Below are positions 1 through 6,851 of a stretch of DNA of 12,297 nucleotides, piece by piece. Each line of letters opens with the position of its first letter. Within the stretch, counting starts at the first letter, position 1. The translations under genes were made by a program, and so were the position numbers. The notes beneath the pieces are model-generated. The model did no database searches. It was given only the letters and a program-made list of their open reading frames with translations, and had not been told where the DNA came from. The DNA comes from Euryarchaeota archaeon UBA181 (lineage in GTDB: Archaea > Thermoplasmatota > Poseidoniia > Poseidoniales > Thalassarchaeaceae): NCBI GenBank assembly GCA_002496725.1, contig DALI01000074.1, positions 1-12,297 of the forward strand. The letters are read 5' to 3'.

Positions 1-262
1 CCTGACCCACCCCGGGACGTCTGTCGGACAGTGGGGTAGTCCCTTGATTCATCCCCGATGGGTCCTCAGGGGACCTAACACGGTCCGGCCATCTGATTTG
101 CGTCAGTGTTCATTTCGTCACAGACGATCCCACTGATCTTCGACAGATGGCTACCCAAGCGTGGTACCATGTTTCATCCTCAACCTCCGGCGAGGGGGTT
201 TCGTCAACATGGTGTTGCCGCTGGGCAATTTTTCCGCACACCGCATAGAACATGAACCCCCC
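1..262. other. GC-rich non-coding region with nested inverted repeats; possible structured RNA
   Basis: This stretch is visibly richer in GC than the genes beside it and holds no convincing ORF. It carries several complementary arms: 88-95 with 144-151 (GCCATCTG/CAGATGGC), enclosing 103-108 with 131-136 (TCAGTG/CACTGA), which encloses 116-119 with 123-126 (CGTC/GACG, three-base loop). Separate hairpins are 61-65 with 71-75 (GGTCC/GGACC) and 194-200 with 255-261 (GGGGGTT/AACCCCC), the latter enclosing 211-215 with 238-242 (GGTGT/ACACC). Such nesting in a GC-rich island of a moderate-GC genome fits a structured RNA. I looked for the RNase P core (GAGGAAAGTC, ACAGAA) and the SRP helix 8 asymmetric loop (AGCAG) on both strands and did not find them. 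The strand is undecided: a T-run follows a small stem at 215-233 on the plus strand, and a TATA-like TAAATAAT lies near 265-272 on the minus strand. The element may continue beyond the left edge. Confidence 0.35.
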
Positions 263-274
263 GGTCATGATTAT

Positions 275-2887
275 TTACTCAAGTGTGGGACTGGATGATA
301 GATTATCATGGAATCCTGATGATTTCATGAGTAGCCTTTCCGATACATATTGATCGCCTTCCATCACTGAATCAATAGTGAATTCCGGCCATTTACTAAT
401 TGGTTGTACTAACCATCCAACAAACGGGTGAGTCTTTCCAATTCCAGGAGGCCTATTCTCATTTAGAGCGTCGAGTGATTCGAGAAGATCGACTAAGGAA
501 TCAGCTTCTTTGAGGATATCTTCTTTCCCTCTGATTCGTCGAGATAGTAACCCCCTTATTCTGGGACTACAACCTTCATACTTCTGAGAATAATGGAAAG
601 GGAAGGAGCTTTCTGACCCAATAGGTCTCAAAATAGCTGCAGGCCAAGAAATTTGACTATTTATGAGCCATAAATATCTGATTTCATCATCAAGTAACCA
701 TTCTAGTAAATCAGAAGAAATATGTGCCCACCATTCAAGAGGGAGATTGGAGATTATCTGCTCTACATCTTCCATTTTCATATTGTCCCTATTTTTAGTT
801 ACACGATCCAAGATCGCCCATGTCCTGATATCGTGACCAATTGGCATTCCCCTCCCCCTGTCAAGGATTTTATCAAATATTAATCTTATTTTTTCTTCTC
901 CTAGATTCTTTGATGAGAATAACCACATCAATCCTTGGAGAGTCTGAATGGAACGAACTGGGGGATTCGCCAACCATACTTCTAATGACCAATTCAACAG
1001 GTCATCATGCAAAGTATCAGGGATCCATGCTGAGTTGGCCAATAATTGAGATGCGACCCATGAGGAACCTCGTGTGGCATTGGTAGCGTCGATAGTGGGT
1101 CTTGCCCTCAGTGCAGAATTTTGATCGGTACGTAGTATACGGGTAAATTCTGAAGAGAAAACATCCAAAACAGATTGTGGCGCTACATCTGCTACTTCTG
1201 AAAGGCCCTCCAGAGGTAAATGGTCAAAATCTAGGATTGATAGCCATTCTGGCTCTAGTCTGGAGCTTAGTCTCTGCCATCTTGGCCATCTGGAACGAGG
1301 AGGGGATGCGATCCAAGCTGCTATTGGGTATCTTGCCTCCATCCTATTTGCCCAATCTTCATTTCCCTCGGGGTACTGAGATAAGGCTGACTTTACCAAT
1401 GAAGAGTATTCCTTGTCCTCAATGGTGCTAGCTAAATTTTCTAGCTCACTGGTAATATGAATATTTTTTGAGTCGGGGATTGACGGTCCATGCGCGTCTG
1501 GAGAGTGAAGAATTGGGTCTACTATTCTTATTGGGACTTTCCTTCCCCCGGTTGTTTCCAGATTCATCCAAGGTAGTGATCTCAAAGAGTCGTTGGTTAT
1601 AGTGTCCAGATTAGAAAATGCTTCAATTCTTTTTTCCATTAGTGCCATTCTTAGATTCTGATGTGATGAAACCAGATTTGCTAGATCTTTGGAAGTCCCC
1701 TCGGGTATATCGACAACTAAAGGTGGATTGTCTTCAGTTGATATCGCCCATCTAGTAAGTGATTCTGATGCAGACTTACCTAGGCCTCTAGTATCCAGAA
1801 GTCTTGGGCTCTCCTGCGTAGAGGAAAACTCTGACTTTCCCCAATCTTGCCTGAATCTCCTCCATGTGGAGTCTTCGGTTCTAGCTCTTCTGATTCCGGA
1901 TACCCTATCTTTCAATGCTTGACATCTTCTATCCCTCTCTACGTCAGTAAGACGTGGATGGGCAATGGATATCCAGTGATCAAGAGACTCTAGGGGGAAC
2001 TTGTCTCCCTCTGATTCAAAACCACTTAGGTCCGCAATGATCAATGCGCCATTTTTTGCAGCCTTGAGTAACATGGATCTGGAAAGTCTTTCTGAGACAA
2101 TTGCGACTAAAGCGGACATTGGCCTGATGTCCGGAGACTTTTCATGGCATCTTGCCAGAATCCATGGGCCCCTATGCATCGAACTCTCGGGAAGAGGGGG
2201 GGCCGGCCGATGTACTGGTCCCGAGAACCATTTCCCTGGAGCTATCGCTATCGGCCTTTCTTCATCCAGTAGCTTGGCCCTAACCACACCAATTATCGAT
2301 TTACTTTCTGAGAATGCATCTATTTTCTCTTTATCGGAAATTGGGGGCTGCAAATCGTATTCATGTGTTGAGATATCTATCCACCTGGGCGAACGCTCTT
2401 TCAATACCGCCCAGCTCCAGGGAACCCCCTCTGTTCTACTGGAGATTCCTTCCATACTCATTTGCACTGGGGGCTTGTCGGGAATCGGGATCAAAGGGGA
2501 CCTTGGTTTCTCCAACATGCCCAAAAGTAAGTTGGGGCCATCACGGAATAAGATACAATATTGGCCCTCTTCTCGAGATATAGGCATCGCTTCAGAGGCT
2601 ATCGCCAACTCATCAGACTTTATTGCTAACCATCCAGACTCAGTCAAATGTATTCTAGCGCCCCTACTTCCCGGAGGCATATCACTGTCTACTAGTGAGT
2701 CGTTTCTTAGTCTCCTGATCTCCGCAGAAGCATGAGGAATCCTGATGTTCGTGGCATTGGCTATTTGACTAACGGTGGAGCGACCATCAGCAAGGACCCC
2801 AAGTATCCTTCTCTTGTTCCTACTCCTGATTTTTATTGGAGACAGGGGCTCTTCGCTGATACCTGTGGAATCGGGGTCATTCGACAT
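275..2887 (-). CDS. Large protein of unknown function with N-terminal winged helix-turn-helix
   Basis: I do not recognise this 870-residue protein. Residues about 20-95 look like a MarR/ArsR-type winged helix: a basic helix (RSRNKRRILGVL), a helix-turn-helix (STVSQIANATNI then ASAEIRRLRNDSLV) and a wing (PGSRGARIHLTESGW). The remaining roughly 770 residues show no transmembrane segment, signal peptide or nucleotide-binding motif. They are mixed alpha/beta, then helical and rich in Trp and Leu in the second half (for example LPLEWWAHISSDLLEWLLDD). A soluble DNA-binding or regulatory protein is an inference from the N-terminus alone. The start is supported by GGTGGT at 2893-2898, five bases upstream of the ATG. 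It is divergent from the two small winged-helix genes across an AT-rich gap, so shared regulation is possible. Several antisense ORFs inside it, one of 244 codons, look like shadows. Confidence 0.8.
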   Translation of the reverse strand: MSNDPDSTGISEEPLSPIKIRSRNKRRILGVLADGRSTVSQIANATNIRIPHASAEIRRLRNDSLVDSDMPPGSRGARIHLTESGWLAIKSDELAIASEAMPISREEGQYCILFRDGPNLLLGMLEKPRSPLIPIPDKPPVQMSMEGISSRTEGVPWSWAVLKERSPRWIDISTHEYDLQPPISDKEKIDAFSESKSIIGVVRAKLLDEERPIAIAPGKWFSGPVHRPAPPLPESSMHRGPWILARCHEKSPDIRPMSALVAIVSERLSRSMLLKAAKNGALIIADLSGFESEGDKFPLESLDHWISIAHPRLTDVERDRRCQALKDRVSGIRRARTEDSTWRRFRQDWGKSEFSSTQESPRLLDTRGLGKSASESLTRWAISTEDNPPLVVDIPEGTSKDLANLVSSHQNLRMALMEKRIEAFSNLDTITNDSLRSLPWMNLETTGGRKVPIRIVDPILHSPDAHGPSIPDSKNIHITSELENLASTIEDKEYSSLVKSALSQYPEGNEDWANRMEARYPIAAWIASPPRSRWPRWQRLSSRLEPEWLSILDFDHLPLEGLSEVADVAPQSVLDVFSSEFTRILRTDQNSALRARPTIDATNATRGSSWVASQLLANSAWIPDTLHDDLLNWSLEVWLANPPVRSIQTLQGLMWLFSSKNLGEEKIRLIFDKILDRGRGMPIGHDIRTWAILDRVTKNRDNMKMEDVEQIISNLPLEWWAHISSDLLEWLLDDEIRYLWLINSQISWPAAILRPIGSESSFPFHYSQKYEGCSPRIRGLLSRRIRGKEDILKEADSLVDLLESLDALNENRPPGIGKTHPFVGWLVQPISKWPEFTIDSVMEGDQYVSERLLMKSSGFHDNLSSSPTLE

Positions 2888-3144
2888 TATTTACCACCAG
2901 TGAATTAATCCACATAAGTTATTAGTAATAAAATAATCTGTTTAGTTACATTTTATTACATATTTCTATTGGAGAAATGCACGGTTCCATTTCAACACTG
3001 AATTGTCATGGAATAAATAGGCAATTTTTAGTGAGTATAAGTAACTAAAGTTTGTTTAATCGTACAGAACGGTTATATCAGTGCCTGCCATCCTGTGTAC
3101 ATCGGGAAGAGACGGGGACCGGTAATCAGGAGAGGCGAGAATAA
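2888..3144. promoter_or_regulatory. AT-rich divergent intergenic region
   Basis: This gap separates the minus-strand 870-residue gene from the plus-strand winged-helix pair. Bases about 2900-3065 are strongly AT-rich and contain several TATA-like strings in both directions, for example TTATTTTATTA read on the minus strand (about 2928-2938) and GTTTAAT read on the plus strand near 3054. Ribosome binding sites lie at both ends: GGTGGT at 2893-2898 for the left gene (minus strand) and AGGAGAGG at 3128-3135 for the right gene. It therefore probably holds two divergent archaeal promoters. I cannot fix the transcription starts, and I see no clear operator or further gene. Confidence 0.4.
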
Positions 3145-3423
3145 ATGAGATCGGATAATATCCGAAAAATGATCAGGGAGTTCGTTTCGCAGAGGCCAAG
3201 AAATACTGCTGAGATTGTTTCCTGGCTCGAGACTCAGGAAGAGTTTCACTCGTCTAAATCTGATATTTCGGGGCTACTTGAATCTGACAATTCAATTGTT
3301 AGGATCGGTACGATAAGAAGAAGCGGCATTTCGGGTCGTGAGTACCCACTTTCAGAATGGGCAACTGAAGATTGGGTAGCGCATCATGAGCGTGCGACGC
3401 CTACCAAGGAGGAAAAAAAATGA
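3145..3423 (+). CDS. Small winged-helix protein, first of a tandem pair
   Basis: This 92-residue basic protein has a pattern that fits a small winged helix: helix 1 (NIRKMIREFVSQ), a second helix pair (NTAEIVSWLETQEEF, SKSDISGLLES) and a beta wing (VRIGTIRRSG, then SGREY). It ends in a charged tail (ATPTKEEKK). I cannot assign a named family. It resembles the next protein along its whole length: both begin MR, have NT-EI in the second helix, end the recognition region with L-x(5)-I, and share R-x-G-x-SGR-Y before a Trp. The two are probably duplicates. AGGAGAGG at 3128-3135 lies nine bases before the ATG and supports this start. A role in DNA binding or transcription control is an inference from the fold. 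Confidence 0.75.
   Translation: MRSDNIRKMIREFVSQRPRNTAEIVSWLETQEEFHSSKSDISGLLESDNSIVRIGTIRRSGISGREYPLSEWATEDWVAHHERATPTKEEKK
3406..3412 (+). promoter_or_regulatory. Strong ribosome binding site for the second winged-helix gene
   Basis: AAGGAGG lies seven bases before the ATG at 3420, inside the end of the preceding gene, and is followed by a run of eight A that runs into the ATG. It decides the start of the second gene and suggests independent or coupled initiation at the ATGA overlap. Confidence 0.7.
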
Positions 3424-3680
3424 GGACTACAAGACTGAGGCAAAAAATCAAGAAATTCCTACACTCTAGGGGTGAGGCAAATACGACTGAAATCCTGGAG
3501 CATGTCAATACGACCATGAGACATGGCACCACACCACAACAATTGGGCAACGTCCTTTCCAAGGACAAAGATATCATGAAAGTCGCCACTACCAAAAGAG
3601 GAGGGGCACTTTCTGGCCGATATGAGATATGCGTCTGGCAACTCCGACCTGGTGTATTAGAGGACAAGCCGGGACTCTGA
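3420..3680 (+). CDS. Small winged-helix protein, second of a tandem pair
   Basis: This is an 86-residue basic protein. It has a first helix (RLRQKIKKFLHSRG), a second (NTTEILEHVNTTM), a likely recognition helix (TPQQLGNVLSKD) and a wing (IMKVATTKRGGALSGRYEICVW). Its layout follows the upstream protein closely, including the closing SGR-Y and Trp, so I read the two as tandem paralogues that may form a heterodimer. The start codon overlaps the upstream stop as ATGA and is preceded by a near-perfect ribosome binding site, so the two should be made together. The gene ends 54 bases from the convergent aldolase gene. A DNA-binding role is inferred; no target can be named. Confidence 0.75.
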   Translation: MRTTRLRQKIKKFLHSRGEANTTEILEHVNTTMRHGTTPQQLGNVLSKDKDIMKVATTKRGGALSGRYEICVWQLRPGVLEDKPGL

Positions 3681-3734
3681 TTCTCATAATCGGATTCGAC
3701 TTATCGAAGTAAAACTGATTTGGGATCTATTTCC

Positions 3735-4766
3735 TCATATTTCCAAAGCTTTGTTCCAGCTTCCGTTTCTTGCAAGACTGTTCATCGAGGCTCGGTGAGC
3801 AAATGCGATCTGACTCTCCTGATTCGAACCGCTCGCCCAAGTCTGCAGGGCGTGTGCGAGTAATGCTCTGCCGTATGAGAAAGATAATTCCCAAGGATGC
3901 ATAATACGGAGACCATCGCTTGCTTCCATTCCATTCATCAGGTTGAGATGGGCAGTAGCATCTTCATCGGACTGCCCCCCTGAAAGAAATACGATTCCAG
4001 GAAGATTATGCGGGACGTGTGCTGTCAGACAGTCGACTGTCATCTGTGCCACCTGTTTCCTGCTCTCCTGATTCGAGGAATCTTTGCCGGGTAAGATCAT
4101 GTTTGGCTTGAGTAACGCACCGGGAATGTGAACGCCCTGAACCTCGCACTCAGAAAAGGTTGCATCGAGGATTCTCGCAGTTACATCATAGCAGGTCTTG
4201 GCATCATGGTTACCATCCATCAGAACTTCCGGCTCGATGATTGGGACAAGTCCTTGTTCTTGACAGATTGCAGCATATCGGGCTAGGGCATGAGCGTTTG
4301 TAGAGATGTTTGCATCACTTGGCATACCATCTCCAATTCGGATTACTGCCCTCCATTTTGCAAAGCGGGCACCTATGGCGAAGTATTCTATGCACCTCTC
4401 CCTCAGTCCATCTAATCCTTCAGTGACTTTCTCACCGGAGTGATGAGCTAATTCCTTGGCTCCAGTATCAAGCTTGATTCCAGGATGAATTCCTCGGCTT
4501 GAGAGGTAATCGGGTATTGGGGTGCCATCATCCATAGCTTGGCGAATGGTTTCATCATAGAGGATTACTCCACTAATTGAATTCTCGTAGCTAGAGTCGG
4601 TGGCGAATATGTTTGACCGGTAGGCACGACGAGAATCTGGAGAGGGTTCTACCCCTACGGCTTGAAGCCTGCTTGACATTGTCCCATTGCTCTCATCAGC
4701 TGCTAGGATGCCTTTCCCAGGAGCCACAAGTTCTCTCGCTGTCTTTTCCAAAAGTTGCTTGTCCAT
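3735..4766 (-). CDS. fba: Fructose-bisphosphate aldolase class I (eukaryote/bacteria type)
   Basis: The enzyme cleaves fructose 1,6-bisphosphate to dihydroxyacetone phosphate and glyceraldehyde 3-phosphate, or makes it in gluconeogenesis, by a Schiff base. The 343-residue protein matches the classical glycolytic class I aldolase: KGILAADESNGT at 18-29 with Asp24, GIKLD with Lys98, FAKWRAVIRIG with Lys137, EPEVLMDGNHD with Glu178 and Glu180, the Schiff-base lysine in ALLKPNMILPG (Lys220), FLSGGQSDED at 260-269, and SFSYGRAL near the end. It lacks the C-terminal Tyr of animal enzymes. An ATG lies 21 codons upstream (4829), but homology begins at MDKQLLEKTA, so I chose 4766. It lies 69 bases downstream of glpX, the next step in gluconeogenesis. 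Most archaea are known for a different aldolase (DhnA type) or a bifunctional aldolase/phosphatase, so this type may have been acquired. Confidence 0.93.
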   Translation of the reverse strand: MDKQLLEKTARELVAPGKGILAADESNGTMSSRLQAVGVEPSPDSRRAYRSNIFATDSSYENSISGVILYDETIRQAMDDGTPIPDYLSSRGIHPGIKLDTGAKELAHHSGEKVTEGLDGLRERCIEYFAIGARFAKWRAVIRIGDGMPSDANISTNAHALARYAAICQEQGLVPIIEPEVLMDGNHDAKTCYDVTARILDATFSECEVQGVHIPGALLKPNMILPGKDSSNQESRKQVAQMTVDCLTAHVPHNLPGIVFLSGGQSDEDATAHLNLMNGMEASDGLRIMHPWELSFSYGRALLAHALQTWASGSNQESQIAFAHRASMNSLARNGSWNKALEI

Positions 4767-4835
4767 GACGATTACCGATACTACGAGTGAGCTATGAGAA
4801 ATGAATCCATCGTAGGGAGAGTTATACAATGGAGC

Positions 4836-5789
4836 TTAGAATTTCCTAGTAGATGTTACAAATTCGTGAGCTCCAGATGAAACATCGATAATTTCTGAGT
4901 GGACCGTTGCACTTCCATCTTTCAGCAGCTCTACACCTTTGGTTCTTCCATCACATACTCCTGAGCCGATAAATAGTGAGTCTTTTGAAGAACAGAGATC
5001 ATCTCTTTCCCATAACCTCTCTATATCGCCATCGATCATTCTCTCCGCCCTTTCTCTGTGACCGTCATTCTTGAAGACCAACCTACCTTGGAAGGTAGCA
5101 TCCAGTCCTCGAAGAGCTGTTGCAGTGATCACTCCCTCGGGGGCCGCACCAATTCCCATTAGTAAATCGATATTGGACCTTGGATCTGCGGCATCAAGGG
5201 CAGCTGATACATCGCCGTCCCCAATCAGAGTAACCTTGGCGCCGAACTGCTTTACTTCCTTGATTAGAACCTCGTGCCTAGGTCGATCCATGACTACCAC
5301 ATTGAGTTGCGAGGGAGTTTTGTCGAGAGTGGAACAAGCCGACTCTAGGTTGTAAGAGGTTTCTGCATCAAGGCTGATTTCTCCTAGTAACTCATTGGAT
5401 CCTGCGATCTTATCCATGTAACAGTCTGGAGCGTGTAGTAAGGAGCCACGTGGGGCGGCTGCTAGAACAGCCATTGCATTGGGTAAATCGTTTGCCACAT
5501 GATTAGTACACTCAAGGGGATCGACTGCGATATCGATGCTAGGTGCACCTGTGACTCCCTGCATAGATCCCAATGGCTCACCTATCCAAAGCATTGGGGC
5601 GTCGTCCCTCTCTCCTTCTCCAATAGCGACCCTTCCATCGAATGGAACCTTGTCGAATACCGCCCTCATAGCCTCAACTGCTGCTCCGTCAGCCGCCTTA
5701 CCGTCTCCTTTGCCCCTCCAAGGAGAGGCTGCCACAGCAGCGGCCTCGGTCGCTTGAAGAAAAAAATCTGCCAGTTCTGACGTCGCCAT
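4836..5789 (-). CDS. glpX: Fructose-1,6-bisphosphatase class II (GlpX)
   Basis: GlpX hydrolyses fructose 1,6-bisphosphate to fructose 6-phosphate, the committed gluconeogenic step, using divalent metal. This 317-residue protein is a little shorter than the E. coli enzyme. It shows the family motifs in order: ASPWRGKGDGKAADGAAVEAMR at about 21-42 (written here only to place Asp34), IGEGERDDAPML at 56-67, the metal-binding DPLE at 90-93, APDCYMDKI at 120-128, GIGAAPEGV at 212-220 with Glu218, and SGVCDGRTKGV at 276-286. The usual DPxEGT reads DPLECT here, so the Gly is Cys94. The MATSELADFF start fits family N-termini. It lies 25 bases after moaC and 69 before the aldolase gene on the same strand, and the pairing with aldolase supports a joint role in hexose synthesis. 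Confidence 0.92.
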   Translation of the reverse strand: MATSELADFFLQATEAAAVAASPWRGKGDGKAADGAAVEAMRAVFDKVPFDGRVAIGEGERDDAPMLWIGEPLGSMQGVTGAPSIDIAVDPLECTNHVANDLPNAMAVLAAAPRGSLLHAPDCYMDKIAGSNELLGEISLDAETSYNLESACSTLDKTPSQLNVVVMDRPRHEVLIKEVKQFGAKVTLIGDGDVSAALDAADPRSNIDLLMGIGAAPEGVITATALRGLDATFQGRLVFKNDGHRERAERMIDGDIERLWERDDLCSSKDSLFIGSGVCDGRTKGVELLKDGSATVHSEIIDVSSGAHEFVTSTRKF

Positions 5790-5814
5790 ATAGCTCCGAA
5801 GAGTAACGGGTCAT

Positions 5815-6273
5815 TCAAATGTGCGGCTGCCCCTTCGTCTTTTCTAAGACACTAATCTCTTCAATACAGGTGTCAAGATATTGCCCATTGGAATCTTTCT
5901 CGGACGATTTTAGCATGTCGAAGGCACAAAGAAGCGCCGCACTGACACCACAGAGAGCCTCCATCTCAACACCCGTAGTCCAGTGAGTTCTAACAGAAAC
6001 TGTACATCTCAGTCCCGATGACTCAATCTGCCAACGAACCGAGCATCCCTCTATGGGAACAGGATGACAGTGGGGGATTGTCCTAGATGTTTCCTTGACC
6101 GCTTGAATGGCGGCGACAGTTGATGCTTCTCTAACATCGCCCTTGATTGATTTACCTTTGGAGACGATTTCTAAGCTCTCTTGGGATAGTCTGAGTATTC
6201 CAGTTGCAGTAGCCTCCCTGAAAACTACTTCCTTGGAGCCTACATCCACTATACCGGTTCTCATATCTTCCAT
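5815..6273 (-). CDS. moaC: Cyclic pyranopterin monophosphate synthase MoaC
   Basis: MoaC acts after MoaA to turn the GTP-derived cyclic intermediate into cyclic pyranopterin monophosphate in molybdenum (or tungsten) cofactor synthesis. The 152-residue protein has the usual length and motifs: MRTGIVDVGSKE near the N-terminus, KGDV with Lys44, IPHCHP at 66-71 with the conserved His, TGVEMEAL at 100-107, and FDMLK at 118-122 with the Asp and Lys of the active site. The C-terminal GGKSG loop of bacterial enzymes is reduced to a Lys-rich stretch (LEKTKG), which is a mild oddity. No clear ribosome binding site precedes the ATG. It lies 79 bases after moaE and 25 before glpX in the same direction, so a shared transcript is likely. 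Confidence 0.93.
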   Translation of the reverse strand: MEDMRTGIVDVGSKEVVFREATATGILRLSQESLEIVSKGKSIKGDVREASTVAAIQAVKETSRTIPHCHPVPIEGCSVRWQIESSGLRCTVSVRTHWTTGVEMEALCGVSAALLCAFDMLKSSEKDSNGQYLDTCIEEISVLEKTKGQPHI

Positions 6274-6352
6274 ACTAGACCAGTCACTGGGAGGAAGGGA
6301 TAGCTAATAGGTAATCTGGAAATAAGTTCCTAATATCCAAAGTAAGAACATT

Positions 6353-6772
6353 CTATCCTAAGCCTGCTTTCCAAGACACGCCGTCAGATCTGACTTCTTT
6401 CTTCCAAAGAGGTGCCTGCTCTTTCAATTCGTCGATTATCCTCGAGCATGCAACGAATCCTGCTGCCCTATGAGGTGATGAAACATGAATACAAACTATC
6501 GGCTCAGATGGTAAAACCGACCCCGTCCTATGGGCAATGACAACTGAGTAAATTTCGAGTTCTGTTAATGCAGTATTTGCTATTCTCTCTAAAACCAGAG
6601 GTAGTTCCTTCTCCCAATGATCAAATTCCAGTCTCTCGACTATCGAATCTCCCTCATTCCCCCTGGTTATTCCGACAAAGGAGACTACGCTTCCACATCC
6701 TTCGATATCTAGGAATCCCCTGAGGGCATCAGGATCTAGCCTCTCAGACTCAACCGAGATGTATGCGGACAC
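6353..6772 (-). CDS. moaE: Molybdopterin synthase catalytic subunit MoaE
   Basis: MoaE, with the sulfur carrier MoaD, puts the dithiolene sulfurs on cyclic pyranopterin monophosphate to make molybdopterin. Numbered from the GTG at 6772, the 139 residues show GSVVSFVGITRG at 27-38, HRTG at 81-84, SSPHRAAGF at 98-106, LKEQAPLWKKE at 116-126 (Lys117 and Lys124 match the catalytic lysines) and a closing DGVSW. The open frame reaches an ATG at 6874, but the extra 34 residues have no family similarity and overlap the divergent flavoprotein gene. The GTG gives the usual family length, so I chose it. The usual LEYExY motif reads LEFDHW. No moaD or moaA is in the window. It is probably the first gene of a moaE-moaC-glpX-fba block. 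Confidence 0.9.
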   Translation of the reverse strand: MSAYISVESERLDPDALRGFLDIEGCGSVVSFVGITRGNEGDSIVERLEFDHWEKELPLVLERIANTALTELEIYSVVIAHRTGSVLPSEPIVCIHVSSPHRAAGFVACSRIIDELKEQAPLWKKEVRSDGVSWKAGLG

Positions 6773-6851
6773 AGTCTCGCATCCCCTTACTGGACTTGAA
6801 TACGCCGGAAGGAACCCAACTGTTGAAGGGTATGACATCAGTCGGTCATTC

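Noticed and set aside
215..233. TTGCC/GGCAA stem followed by TTTTT as an intrinsic terminator
   Set aside because: The stem is only five pairs and competes with the larger hairpin 211-242; it is noted only as a possible 3' end if the structured region is read on the plus strand.
2001..2735. Plus-strand open frame of 244 codons
   Set aside because: It lies fully antisense to the 870-residue gene, whose N-terminus has a clear winged helix and ribosome binding site. The translation is low in complexity and has no recognisable motif.
3695..3708. Small hairpin TTCGA/TCGAA between the convergent winged-helix and aldolase genes
   Set aside because: Five weak pairs with no T-run directly after it on either strand; not enough to call a terminator.
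4767..4829. ATG at 4829 as start of the aldolase
   Set aside because: The 21 extra residues do not match aldolase N-termini; MDKQLLEKTA at 4766 does. No strong ribosome binding site supports either, so some doubt remains.
6759..6851. ATG at 6759 as start of the flavoprotein
   Set aside because: The 31 extra residues have no fold similarity and would overlap the start of moaE. The Rossmann strand begins directly after the GTG at 6852.
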